Shown in pieces: positions 34,249 to 43,070 of a stretch of DNA of 64,000 bases. The position numbers were made by a program, and so were the translations under genes. The notes under the pieces are model-generated. The model worked only from the letters and a program-made list of their open reading frames with translations. It was not told the origin of the DNA and searched no databases. Source of the stretch: an uncultured Collinsella sp. (GTDB lineage: Bacteria > Actinomycetota > Coriobacteriia > Coriobacteriales > Coriobacteriaceae); contig USOU01000005.1 in the NCBI GenBank assembly GCA_900556415.1, forward strand, positions 1 through 64,000, read 5' to 3'. Within the stretch, counting starts at the first letter, position 1; each line of letters begins with the position of its first letter.

Positions 34249-35458
34249 ACGAACCCCCTTCCAACAAATCAACGACTTTAAGTATACGCCCCAGGCACGC
34301 TTCCCAAGAGACCGCCGACGGCTCGAACGTCGAAGGCGGAGCCGCAAGCGCCTGCGCGATAGCATCTGCCAGTGCGCGCTCAAACAACGGAAGGTCGGCC
34401 GCCACGGGCGTGTCGACATCCGTCATACGCGGCGACGCCACCCACGTCACGGGAGCACCGGGAAGCATCGCCTCCATCCAGGGACGAACGCCGGGCAAAT
34501 CGGTCGCCACAACTTTGCAGCCGCACGCGAGGGCCTCGATCGTCACGAGCGGCAGGCCTTCGTAAAACGAAGGCAGCACAAAGACGTCGGAACTGCGGTA
34601 GGCACGCACGAGTTCATCGCTATCCAGGCGCCCCGCCAGCGTCACCGGCACATCCGAGGCCGCGCCCAAACGCTCGATACGCGCGTACTCGGCATCGTCC
34701 CCGCGGCCGCCCACAAGTACCAAGCCAGATGGGCGAACGTCATCGTCAATCGGCAATGACACGGCTCGAACCAGCGACTCGACGCCCTTTTTAAAGCAAA
34801 TCTTACCAACGTACACAAGCGATCCCGGCTGCCTCGCCACGCTTGCGTCGCGGCAGAAGACGCGATGGTCGTAGCCCGTCCCAATCACGTGGATACGATC
34901 GGCATCGACGCCGCACACCAGGCCAATCTGCTCAGCCTGCTCAGCATGGAGCGCAAAGACGGCATCGAGCCGACGAACCGCACGTACGATGCAATCGCGT
35001 TCGAGCGCATGCGAACGAAGCTGGCGCAGGTCGGTCGAATGGCACACGGCAACAACCGGAACGCCCCGGACGCACTCGCGCGCCAATGCGGTCACCAGAT
35101 ACAGGTGATGGCAAAGCACCAGATCGGGCCGAAACTCAGCCACCGCCCGATCGATTGCAGCAGCAAATGCCCGCTCAAATGCCTTGAGCATCGAAGGCGT
35201 CAGGTCACGATAGCGCGTAGAGGGATAGGGCATGACATCTGACATACCGCAGATGGGAAACGGCAGCTCGGGCGACTCGAACGGTACGGCAAACACGGCA
35301 GCACGCCGGTCCAGCTCGCCCTGGGTATCACCCGGTGCCGCGCCGCAAAGCACGGCGGCGCGATGCCCCGTCTCGATCTGCTCGCGCACGAGCGCGGCAA
35401 GGTAGGTACCGCTGCCGGTGCTATCTGGTTTTTGTGCCGAGATATTGAGGATGCGCAT
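34241..35458 (-). CDS. GT4-type glycosyltransferase overlapping selD, 405 aa
   Basis: The N-terminal acceptor domain begins MRILNISAQKPDSTGSGTYLAALVREQ. The C-terminal nucleotide-sugar domain has PGSLVYVGKICFKKGVESLVRA and the retaining-GT signature FVLPSFYEGLPLVTIEALACGCKVV. It is cytoplasmic with no signal. Its stop lies eight bases inside selD, so they are co-translated, and it follows the activase by 14 bases. A glycosyltransferase in a selD operon recalls SenB, which makes a selenosugar in selenoneine synthesis, but no SenA-like gene is nearby, so that function is speculative. Confidence 0.85.
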   Translation of the reverse strand: MRILNISAQKPDSTGSGTYLAALVREQIETGHRAAVLCGAAPGDTQGELDRRAAVFAVPFESPELPFPICGMSDVMPYPSTRYRDLTPSMLKAFERAFAAAIDRAVAEFRPDLVLCHHLYLVTALARECVRGVPVVAVCHSTDLRQLRSHALERDCIVRAVRRLDAVFALHAEQAEQIGLVCGVDADRIHVIGTGYDHRVFCRDASVARQPGSLVYVGKICFKKGVESLVRAVSLPIDDDVRPSGLVLVGGRGDDAEYARIERLGAASDVPVTLAGRLDSDELVRAYRSSDVFVLPSFYEGLPLVTIEALACGCKVVATDLPGVRPWMEAMLPGAPVTWVASPRMTDVDTPVAADLPLFERALADAIAQALAAPPSTFEPSAVSWEACLGRILKVVDLLEGGSYG

Positions 35459-35472
35459 GTCGCGGTACACCC

Positions 35473-36237
35473 CTAGGCCAAGGCGGAGGCGCGGACAGCC
35501 GCGCCGATCGCTCCGGCAAAGCGAGCCTGGGGCGAGGTGGTCACCGGCGACCCCAGCAGCGCGGCCAGCCGCTCCACAACGTAAGCGTTCTCGCACAGGC
35601 CGCCGGTCAGGTAGTACGGGGCGCCCGCGGCCTGCCCGGCCATGGTCGCCACGCGCGAGACCACGCTCTCGATCACGCCACGCGCAATATTCTCGCGCGG
35701 CTCGCCGCGACCGATCAGGCTGATGACCTCGCTTTCGGCGAACACCGTGCACATGCTGCTGATCTTAGTCGGCTCGCCGGAACGTGCCAGGTCGGCCATC
35801 TGCTGCTGGGAAATGCCTAGGCGGTCGGCCATGATCTCCAAAAAGCGCCCCGTGCCGGCGGCGCACTTGTCGTTCATGGCAAACTTGGCCACGCGGCCAC
35901 CCTTAAGTTGGATGACCTTGGTGTCCTGGCCGCCCACGTCGATCACCGTGCCGTGGTCGCCAAACAGACGCACGGCACCGGTACCGTGGCAGGTAATCTC
36001 GGTCACGACCTTGTGTGCATAGGGCACGGCGACACGGCCGTAGCCAGTCGCGATCACGCGAACGTCGTCGGCTGTCACGTCATAGCCGGCCGCTACCAGT
36101 GCCTCGCGCAGCCGCTCGGCCGCATCGACCGAGGAGAACCCGGTTGGCTGCACGCACGTCCACGCCACCGAACCCTCCCCGTCGACCACGGCAGCCTTAG
36201 CCGCCGTAGACCCGATATCGATCCCGATCCCTATCAT
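35473..36237 (-). CDS. ATP-dependent reductase activase (BcrAD/HgdC-like), 254 aa
   Basis: An ASKHA-fold ATPase that holds one [4Fe-4S] cluster between its two monomers and injects low-potential electrons into 2-hydroxyacyl-CoA dehydratase or double-cubane proteins. Visible: phosphate motif IGIDIGSTAAKAAVVDG at the start, VIDVGGQDTKVI near residue 100, and the cluster cysteines in FAMNDKCAAGTGRFLE and ISSMCTVFAESEV. It is downstream of a reductase partner (36393), and a second partner is at 43071; no other activase is seen. Confidence 0.92.
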   Translation of the reverse strand: MIGIGIDIGSTAAKAAVVDGEGSVAWTCVQPTGFSSVDAAERLREALVAAGYDVTADDVRVIATGYGRVAVPYAHKVVTEITCHGTGAVRLFGDHGTVIDVGGQDTKVIQLKGGRVAKFAMNDKCAAGTGRFLEIMADRLGISQQQMADLARSGEPTKISSMCTVFAESEVISLIGRGEPRENIARGVIESVVSRVATMAGQAAGAPYYLTGGLCENAYVVERLAALLGSPVTTSPQARFAGAIGAAVRASALA

Positions 36238-36289
36238 GGCTCTCTCCCAATCTAAACATCAAAGGTAGCGGCGCGTTCAGGCGCCTTAG

Positions 36290-36398
36290 CTCTAGGTTTC
36301 TCAGGTGCCGGAGATTGCCCCGAAAGAGGAGCGCAGCGTACTTTGGGTACGCAAGCGACGGTTTGAGGGGCAAGATCCGGTGCCTGAGGAAGCTAGAG
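36290..36398. repeat. Structured inverted element (copy 1) between reductase and activase genes
   Basis: CTCTAG...CTAGAG outer arms continue through two near-matching 24-base arms (TCAGGTGCCGG and CCGGTGCCTGA). Inside are an asymmetric GAAAGAGGAG loop, the hairpin GCGTAC-TTTG-GTACGC, and TTTGA. The right arm includes the stop codon of the 36393 gene. The same core occurs at 58392 and 58494. Confidence 0.8.
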
Positions 36399-37556
36399 GG
36401 TTTCGATGAAGGCGGCGATGCGGGTCTCGATCTGGCCCATGTCGCCGTTGCTGTAGTCGGTCTCAATCTTCATATACGGAATACCCGCACCCTCGACGGC
36501 CTCCTGCATGCGGGCGCTCTCCACGTTGAAGGTGTGGCATGCCTGCAGCACGTTTTCGACCACGCCATCGACGTGATACTTCTCGCACATGGCCAGGGTG
36601 TTGTCCATACGACCGTCGTTGGGCGTCATAACCGAGCAGTTGATATCCAGGTAGCGGTCGGCGATGGCGCGAAGGATGTCGGGAGCCTCCGGGTCGATCA
36701 TCATGGCCGCCGTGCGCTCTCCGGAGCAGTCGTCCATACACACGACCACACCGCCGTTGGACTCGATGGTGCGACCGATCTTGTTGATCACGCCGCCCAC
36801 CGGGCAACCGGTGATCAGAATGCGCTTGGCGTCCGCCGCAACCGGGCGCTCGCCCGCGTCGTAGGCCTCGCGCAGCTTGGCGACCTTTTGCTCCAGCTGC
36901 TGCGTATAGGTCTCGATATCAAAGCTGAACGTACCGGCAAACATGGTGCTCATCAGGTCGACGCCGCTCATGGCCGCCGGCTGGTTGGCCTGCAGCGCAA
37001 ACATCTCAAGCTGGGCCGCACGCAAGCGGTTGCGACGACGGACGGTAGCGCGCAGGTCATCGTCGGTAATCGTGATGCCGTAGAAGCCCTCGAGCTCCTC
37101 CTTGAGCAGGCGGCACTCCTCGTACCAGCCCTCGCGCTCGTAGGCGCGGTCGCGGCCCTGCGGAAGATGCAGAATGTGCGTGCGCTTGAGCTCGTTGAGT
37201 AGCTCGTACATCTTCTTCTTGCCGTCGCAGGTGGTCTCGCCGATGATCATGTCGCTAAAGTACGTAAACGGGCACTTTTGCGAATAGGCAAAACCGTACG
37301 TCGACTTGATGAGTGGGCAGAGGTTTGCCGGCAGCACCTTCTCGGCCTCGGGAATCACCTCGTCGGACGTGCCACACAGCGCCACGCTCGCAGCCCCCGC
37401 GGCATCGATAATCTCGAGCGGCGTATAGCTGCACAAAAAGCCGACCAGGCGATTACCGGCCTGCTTGTAATCCTTGACGCGAATAAACGCTGCCTTGCGT
37501 TGCTCGTTGAACTCCTCAAACGTGCGCGGCAACGGCTGTTCCTCGATTTCGGCCAT
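36393..37556 (-). CDS. Double-cubane-cluster / 2-hydroxyacyl-CoA dehydratase-like reductase A, 387 aa
   Basis: This is an HgdB/FldC superfamily protein. The conserved cysteines sit in [65 protein letters not shown] and QACHTFNVE. The CDGKKK motif and a single subunit with its own activase fit double-cubane-cluster proteins, which reduce small molecules in vitro but have no settled physiological substrate. It could instead be a dehydratase subunit. RBS GAGGGGA lies upstream of ATG 37556. Confidence 0.85.
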   Translation of the reverse strand: MAEIEEQPLPRTFEEFNEQRKAAFIRVKDYKQAGNRLVGFLCSYTPLEIIDAAGAASVALCGTSDEVIPEAEKVLPANLCPLIKSTYGFAYSQKCPFTYFSDMIIGETTCDGKKKMYELLNELKRTHILHLPQGRDRAYEREGWYEECRLLKEELEGFYGITITDDDLRATVRRRNRLRAAQLEMFALQANQPAAMSGVDLMSTMFAGTFSFDIETYTQQLEQKVAKLREAYDAGERPVAADAKRILITGCPVGGVINKIGRTIESNGGVVVCMDDCSGERTAAMMIDPEAPDILRAIADRYLDINCSVMTPNDGRMDNTLAMCEKYHVDGVVENVLQACHTFNVESARMQEAVEGAGIPYMKIETDYSNGDMGQIETRIAAFIETL

Positions 37557-37632
37557 AGTAGTTCCCCTCTCTTGCGCCGATATACCGACAATTAAACAAC
37601 GAACCCACGCCATACCCAAAAGGAAGCATCCT

Positions 37633-38418
37633 CTAGGGAATGGCGTCGATAAGCTTCTGCGTATACGGATCGCTCGGGTGCGCGATCACGTCCTCGGCCG
37701 CGCCTTCCTCGACAAGACGACCGTGGTAGAGCACGCCAATCCGGTCGGACATATGCCGAACCACACGCATATCATGCGTGATAAACAGCAGCGCTACACC
37801 CGTCGTGCGCTGCAGGTCGCGAAGCAAGTTGAGCACTTGGGCCTGAACAGACACGTCAAGCGCCGAGACCGACTCGTCGCATACCACAAGGCGCGGCTCG
37901 CAAATAAGCGCCCGTGCCAGATTGAGTCGCTGACGCTGTCCCCCCGAAAGGTCATGCGGATAGCGGTCATAATGCTCTGCCAGAAGACCGACCGAGGCCA
38001 GGGCCGAGAGCGCGCGCCCATGGCGCTCATCCGCATCGCGCACGCCGGCGATAATCAGCGGCTCCTCCAAAATGCGGCCGACACGGTTGCGCGGGTCAAA
38101 AGCCGTAGAGCTATCCTGGAATACCAGCTGGATCTCGCGGCGAAACGGCTTGCGTTCGCGCTCCGACATCGTGGCGAGGTCGTGCCCGCGATAGACAATC
38201 GAGCCGGAATCCGCACGCTCGAGACCACAGATCAAGCGTCCAGTCGTCGACTTGCCCGATCCGGATTCGCCAACCAGGCCATAGACCTCGCCCGGCGCGA
38301 TCTCAAACGACAGATCGTCCACGGCGGTAAAGGCCTGACGCTTAAAACCTGAGCCCGGCATGGGATACGCTTTAGTCAGATGTGAGACCCTAAGCAGGGC
38401 TTCGCTATCAACAGCCAT
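37633..38418 (-). CDS. Peptide/nickel-type ABC transporter ATPase (OppF/DppF-like), 261 aa
   Basis: Walker [13 protein letters not shown], signature [15 protein letters not shown], Walker [13 protein letters not shown]. The C-terminal tail [12 protein letters not shown] is typical of OppD/OppF. The start at ATG 38418 has GGGGAG upstream and overlaps the OppD-like gene by 11 bases. Confidence 0.92.
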   Translation of the reverse strand: MAVDSEALLRVSHLTKAYPMPGSGFKRQAFTAVDDLSFEIAPGEVYGLVGESGSGKSTTGRLICGLERADSGSIVYRGHDLATMSERERKPFRREIQLVFQDSSTAFDPRNRVGRILEEPLIIAGVRDADERHGRALSALASVGLLAEHYDRYPHDLSGGQRQRLNLARALICEPRLVVCDESVSALDVSVQAQVLNLLRDLQRTTGVALLFITHDMRVVRHMSDRIGVLYHGRLVEEGAAEDVIAHPSDPYTQKLIDAIP

Positions 38419-39403
38419 GGCACTCCCCTTTCTCGACAAGCCAGCATTTAGACCGGTCACACGCATTCACGGCAACCAGCGGAGGCTCCTGCGCGCGGCA
38501 ACGCTCGTCCGCCCGGGCGCAACGAGGCGCAAAGCGGCATCCACAGGGTATTGCCGTAAGCGGCGGCACTGTGCCCGGAATATCTGCCAGCGTGTCAACT
38601 CGCTCGCCTTCGAGCGGCGGAATGCTCGCGATGAGCCCCTGGGTATACGGGTGGCTCGGGCGCTCCATAAGGCCGCAGGCGTCGATCTCTTCTACGATTT
38701 GGCCCAGATACATGACGTGTACGCGCGAGCAGATGCTCGTGACGACACCCAAATCATGGCTGATAAAAAGCACCGCCATGCCCTCGGAACTGTTGAGTTC
38801 GCGCAGGAGATCCAAAATCTGTTTTTGAGTCGTCGTGTCGAGTGCCGTGGTGGGCTCGTCGGCGATAAGCAGGCGTGGGTGCCCGGCGAGCGCCATGGCA
38901 ATCATCACGCGCTGGCGCATACCGCCGCTAAAATCGCCCGGATACATGTCGAAGCGAGCCGCGGCATCTCGAATTCCCACACGCTCCAACAGCGATAGAG
39001 CCTCGTTGCGGGCTTCGCGTCGGCTCACCTTACGGTGGGCCCGCACCGCCTCGATAACCTGCGCGCCCACCGTCATGACGGGGTTGAGTGAGGACAACGG
39101 GTCCTGGAAGATCATGGCGATATCGCAGCCGCGCACCTCGCGCATGCGCTTGAGCGGGCGCGCGAGCAGGTCCTCCCCGTCAAAGAGAATCTGACCGGTA
39201 TAGGCCATCTTCTGTTCATGCTCCAATAGGCGCATGACACTCTGGGCAAACACCGACTTACCGCAGCCGGACTCGCCGACAACACCAACGATCTCGCCGG
39301 CATCGATATGTAGGTTGAGTTTGTTGACGGCTTCCAGCGCGTTGCCATCGCGACCCACAAACGAGATGCAGAGGTCGCGCACGTCCAAAAGATGCTGAGC
39401 CAT
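38408..39403 (-). CDS. Peptide/nickel-type ABC transporter ATPase (OppD/DppD-like), 331 aa
   Basis: Walker A GVVGESGCGKSV, FQDPLSSLNPVM, signature FSGGMRQRVMIAMAL, Walker B LLIADEPTTALD. The C-terminal oligopeptide extension has cysteines (CGCRFAPRCARADERCRAQEPPL), normal for this subfamily. A strong AAGGAGG lies upstream. Confidence 0.94.
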   Translation of the reverse strand: MAQHLLDVRDLCISFVGRDGNALEAVNKLNLHIDAGEIVGVVGESGCGKSVFAQSVMRLLEHEQKMAYTGQILFDGEDLLARPLKRMREVRGCDIAMIFQDPLSSLNPVMTVGAQVIEAVRAHRKVSRREARNEALSLLERVGIRDAAARFDMYPGDFSGGMRQRVMIAMALAGHPRLLIADEPTTALDTTTQKQILDLLRELNSSEGMAVLFISHDLGVVTSICSRVHVMYLGQIVEEIDACGLMERPSHPYTQGLIASIPPLEGERVDTLADIPGTVPPLTAIPCGCRFAPRCARADERCRAQEPPLVAVNACDRSKCWLVEKGECHGC

Positions 39404-39406
39404 GGG

Positions 39407-40237
39407 CTAGTCCTCCTTGGTCTTGGGGTCGAGGGCGTCGCGCAGGCCGTCGCCGGCAAGGTTCAGCGAAAGCACGCTCGCGATGATGGCGAGAGCCGGG
39501 AAGAAGATCATCCACCAGGCTTTGCGCATCACGTTCTTGCCCGCCTGCAGGATGTTTCCCCAGCTGGCGTCGGGCGCCTTGATACCCAGGCCCAGAAACG
39601 AGAGGGCGGCCTCCGAGAGCACGGCCTCGGCAAAGACGAAGGTCGCCTGCACCAGGAAGGGTGCCATAACGTTGGGCACGATATGCAGCCACACGATGCG
39701 CGCGGTCGAGGCGCCCTGCACGCGCAGGGCTTCCACAAAGGGCTCCTCCTTGACCACCATCGCGCGCGAGCGCACGATGCGCGCCATGCTGGGCGTATAG
39801 ACGATGGAGAGCGCGATGATGACGTTCCACACGCTCGCCCCCATCATCGCCATGAGCGCAATGGCCAGCAGCACGCCCGGAATGGACATAAGGCCGTCGC
39901 AGATGCGCATGAGAATATGATCGAGCCTCTCGTTGTAGCACGCATAGGCGCCGATCACCAAGCCGAGCACACTCGTCGCGAGCGTGACGGCAATGCCAAC
40001 ACCAAGCGACACGCGCGCGCCCGCGATGACGCGGGCAAGCAGGTCGCGGCCAAAGTCATCGCAGCCAAAGGGATGCGCGGGCGAAGGTGCCGAAAGTCGC
40101 AACGCCATCTCCTGCGCATTGGGATTAACCGTCCACACCAGCGGACCGACGAGCGCGATCAGCGCAATCGCCAGGAAAATGCAGCCGCCGACCACAAACC
40201 CCTTGTTGGCAAGAGCCTTCTTAACGTTTGCCATCAT
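39407..40237 (-). CDS. Peptide/nickel-type ABC permease (OppC/DppC-like), 276 aa
   Basis: Six membrane helices, with an N-terminal OppC segment (VGPLVWTVNPNAQEMALRLSAPSPAHPFGCDDFGRDLLARVI) and the EAA loop region VEALRVQGASTARIVWLHIVPN. The start at 40237 or 40234 overlaps the OppB-like stop (ATGATG). An ATG at 40249 is also in frame. Confidence 0.92.
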   Translation of the reverse strand: MMANVKKALANKGFVVGGCIFLAIALIALVGPLVWTVNPNAQEMALRLSAPSPAHPFGCDDFGRDLLARVIAGARVSLGVGIAVTLATSVLGLVIGAYACYNERLDHILMRICDGLMSIPGVLLAIALMAMMGASVWNVIIALSIVYTPSMARIVRSRAMVVKEEPFVEALRVQGASTARIVWLHIVPNVMAPFLVQATFVFAEAVLSEAALSFLGLGIKAPDASWGNILQAGKNVMRKAWWMIFFPALAIIASVLSLNLAGDGLRDALDPKTKED

Positions 40238-41187
40238 GCATCGCCCCATTTGCGAGCGCGCGGGTCAAAAGCGCCGTAGGCAAGGTCGACGACCAGATTG
40301 ATCACCGAATTCAACAAGGCGATGACCAGCAGCACGCCCTGAATCACCGGATAGTCGCGACGCTCGATAGAGCTCGTGACCAGCTGGCCCAAACCGGGGA
40401 TGTTAAAAATGGCCTCAGTCACCACGGCACCCGTAATCAGGGCGCCAAAAGAATAGCCGACCGAGGTGAGAATCGGCAGCGCTGCGTTGCGCAGGGCATG
40501 GGCCAGCACCACGCGAACCTCGGAGACGCCCTTGGCACGCGCCGTCTTGACGCAGTCGAGCTGCATGGCCTCGATCACGCTCGAACGGGTCATGCGCATG
40601 AGCAGGGCCGCCTGCACGCATCCAAGCGATATGGCCGGCAACGCAAGATAGCGTAAATGGCTGAACCAGCCCTTCGATAGCGGCGCATAGCCGGCCACCG
40701 GGAACACACGCAACGTGACGGCAAACAGCCACATAAGCATGAGCGCCATCAAAAAGCCGGGTATCGCCACGCCCAAAAGAGCAACGACACGCAAGACCGC
40801 GTCGGTGCGCGACCCATGTTTGAGGGCGGCGACGACGCCGCAGGGCAGTGCAATCAACAGCGCGATGAGCTGTGCCAGAAGCGCGAGCGATAGCGTGGGG
40901 CCAAAGTGCTCGGCGATCGCCTGCGTGACGGGCTGGCGCATAAAATACGAATCGCCCAGGTCGCCGGTAAGCACGCTGCCCATCCACTCAACGTAGCGCT
41001 GCGGCAGCGGCTCGTTGAGTCCCAGGCTATCGTTGACGCGCTCGATCTGGTCGGCCGAAGCCTCCATGCCGAGCATCGAAGAGGCCGGGTCACCCGGTGT
41101 GAGATAGATAATCAAAAACACGACGACCGAGATGATGAGCATCACCGGAACCATCGCGCCTATACGTTTGAGCGTGTACTTCAACAT
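40234..41187 (-). CDS. Peptide/nickel-type ABC permease (OppB/DppB-like), 317 aa
   Basis: Begins MLKYTLKRIGAMVPVMLIISVVVFLIIYLTPGDPASSMLG, the standard first helix of OppB. The EAA loop KTARAKGVSEVRVVLAHALRNAALP is near residue 220. It follows the binding-protein gene after an 88-base gap holding a stable hairpin. Confidence 0.93.
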   Translation of the reverse strand: MLKYTLKRIGAMVPVMLIISVVVFLIIYLTPGDPASSMLGMEASADQIERVNDSLGLNEPLPQRYVEWMGSVLTGDLGDSYFMRQPVTQAIAEHFGPTLSLALLAQLIALLIALPCGVVAALKHGSRTDAVLRVVALLGVAIPGFLMALMLMWLFAVTLRVFPVAGYAPLSKGWFSHLRYLALPAISLGCVQAALLMRMTRSSVIEAMQLDCVKTARAKGVSEVRVVLAHALRNAALPILTSVGYSFGALITGAVVTEAIFNIPGLGQLVTSSIERRDYPVIQGVLLVIALLNSVINLVVDLAYGAFDPRARKWGDA

Positions 41188-41224
41188 GCGAGGCGTCTAT
41201 TTCCCCTCTGAACGTGGACAGGGC

Positions 41225-41262
41225 GTGGCGGCCACAGGGGACCAGGCCCCTCCAGCCGCCAC
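41225..41262 (-). promoter_or_regulatory. Intercistronic hairpin between binding protein and permease genes
   Basis: GTGGCGGC/GCCGCCAC outer stem and AGGGG/CCCCT inner stem, without a T run. Such hairpins often protect the upstream mRNA, raising binding-protein output over permeases. Confidence 0.6.
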
Positions 41263-41275
41263 ACCATCTATTGCA

Positions 41276-42886
41276 TTACTCCGGACGCTTGGCGTTCCAG
41301 ATGATGGCGCCGTCGAGCACCTCGAAGTCCTCGACGTCTGCCTGGGTGCCCGTGATGGAAGCGTAGTGGCAAAGCGGCTCGATGACGGCGATCTCATAGA
41401 GGCGCTCCTGAGCCTCGGCCCACTTCTTGGCCGCGGCGTCGGTGTCCTTGGCGGTGCGGGTCTCGGCCACGAGCTTGAGCGCCTTCTCGTCGGACAGGCC
41501 ATAGAAGGCCTTGGAGACCGAGAGGGACTGGGCCGGGATGGGCTTGTAGTTGGTGGAGGCCACAAAGAGGTCCCACTGCTCGGGCTTGCCGGAGCGGATG
41601 TCCATGAAGGTCGCGAACTCGTAGCTGTCGACCTCGGCGGTGAAGCCAGCCTTCTCGAGCTGCTCCTGCAGCGCGACGGTGGCGTTGTACATATCCTTGT
41701 AGTCGGGGGTGGTCAGCAGCTTGACCGTCTCACCGGCATAGGAGGTCTTGGCCAGAGCCTTCTTGGCGGCCTTGGCATCGGCCTGGTTGAAGTACTTCTT
41801 GCCCGCGTCGGTCGCCCACTGAGCGTTCTCGGGGTTGCCAAGGTTGGGATCGATGTTGAAGAGTTCCTTCTCGCCATAGGCGGCAAGAGCGGCCGCCTCG
41901 CAGTCGATAGCCATGAGGGCGCACTTGCGGATCTCCTCGTCGGCGAAGATGCCCTCGTTCATGTTGAGGAAGGCGGTCAGAACGCCGGCGTTATGGGTGT
42001 AGAGCTTGACGTCGTCGTTGCCGTCGAAGTCGTGGTAGTTCTCGGTGGGGATCTCGCCAGCGATATCGTACTCGCCGGTCTCAAACCCGCTCACGCGCGT
42101 GGAGGCCTCGGTCACGAACTGATAGTAGATGTCCTTGGTGGGCGCGGAGATCTTGCCGGTGTAGCCCGAAGCCTTGCCGTGGGCGGCGACATAGTCCTCG
42201 TAGCGGGTGAGATGGACGTACTGGTCCTGCTTCCACTCCGCAAACTTGTAGGCACCGGTACCCACGTACTCGGTCACGCCGGTATCGCCCGCGGCCTCGA
42301 TGACCTCGGAGGGGAAGATGCCCGGATACTGGGAGTGGTTGCCCAGGATGATCAGAAAGTCGACGGCGGGCTCGGTCAGTGTGCAGGTGACCTCGTGGTC
42401 GCCCGAGGCGGCGAAGGTGGCGCCGGGCAGCAGGCTCGCGGCGCGGTCGTTGACGGTGAGCCAGCGGTTCATCGAGGCCACGACGTCCTCGGAGCCAAGC
42501 TCCTTGCCGTTGTGGAAGGTGACGCCCTCGCGCAGCTTGATGGTGTAGGTCAGGCCGTCGTCGGAGACCTCATAGCCCTTGGCCAGCACGGGCTGGGGCT
42601 CGTAGTCGCTATCGAGGCCAAAGAGCGGCTCGACGACGTTGCAGATGATGTCCATGGTCACAAGCGACGACGTGGTGTGCGGATCGAGGCCGTCCGGGCT
42701 CGCCGGGAGCGCGATCTGCAGCTCGTCGCGATACTCCACATCCTGGCCGGAGGCAGCGGCGCTACCGCTCTCGGCGCCCGAACCGCCGCAGCCGGCGAGG
42801 CCGAGGCCCGCCATGGCGCACAGGGCAGCGGAGCCGGTCAGAAAACCGCGACGGGAGACGCCCGCCTTGAAAAGGTCGTTGTTCAT
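41276..42886 (-). CDS. Extracellular solute-binding lipoprotein, family 5, 536 aa
   Basis: The N-terminus has a twin-arginine-like SRRGFLTG and a lipobox GLAGC near residue 32, then a Ser/Gly linker. Mature signatures are SPDGLDPHTTSS, LREGVTFHNGKELGSEDVVASMNRW and GTGAYKFAEWKQDQ. Family members bind peptides, nickel chelates, haem or opines, so the ligand is unknown; its operon partners are redox and selenium proteins. RBS AAGGAA precedes ATG 42886. The gap 42887-43070 has no gene. Confidence 0.92.
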   Translation of the reverse strand: MNNDLFKAGVSRRGFLTGSAALCAMAGLGLAGCGGSGAESGSAAASGQDVEYRDELQIALPASPDGLDPHTTSSLVTMDIICNVVEPLFGLDSDYEPQPVLAKGYEVSDDGLTYTIKLREGVTFHNGKELGSEDVVASMNRWLTVNDRAASLLPGATFAASGDHEVTCTLTEPAVDFLIILGNHSQYPGIFPSEVIEAAGDTGVTEYVGTGAYKFAEWKQDQYVHLTRYEDYVAAHGKASGYTGKISAPTKDIYYQFVTEASTRVSGFETGEYDIAGEIPTENYHDFDGNDDVKLYTHNAGVLTAFLNMNEGIFADEEIRKCALMAIDCEAAALAAYGEKELFNIDPNLGNPENAQWATDAGKKYFNQADAKAAKKALAKTSYAGETVKLLTTPDYKDMYNATVALQEQLEKAGFTAEVDSYEFATFMDIRSGKPEQWDLFVASTNYKPIPAQSLSVSKAFYGLSDEKALKLVAETRTAKDTDAAAKKWAEAQERLYEIAVIEPLCHYASITGTQADVEDFEVLDGAIIWNAKRPE

Positions 42887-43070
42887 TGAGTTCCTTTCGT
42901 GTCTGAACAAACGGATAGAATCTGCCAGGACGGCGGAAATCCCCGCCCCGGCAGCTATGCGAAGCCGATCGGCGCCCTGCGGTGCATCCGGACACCAACC
43001 GGCATGACAACAGAGAAATCCCTATCGCGTGGATAGGAACACCCGGCGGCGCAGCTTAGCGCAGGTGCGG

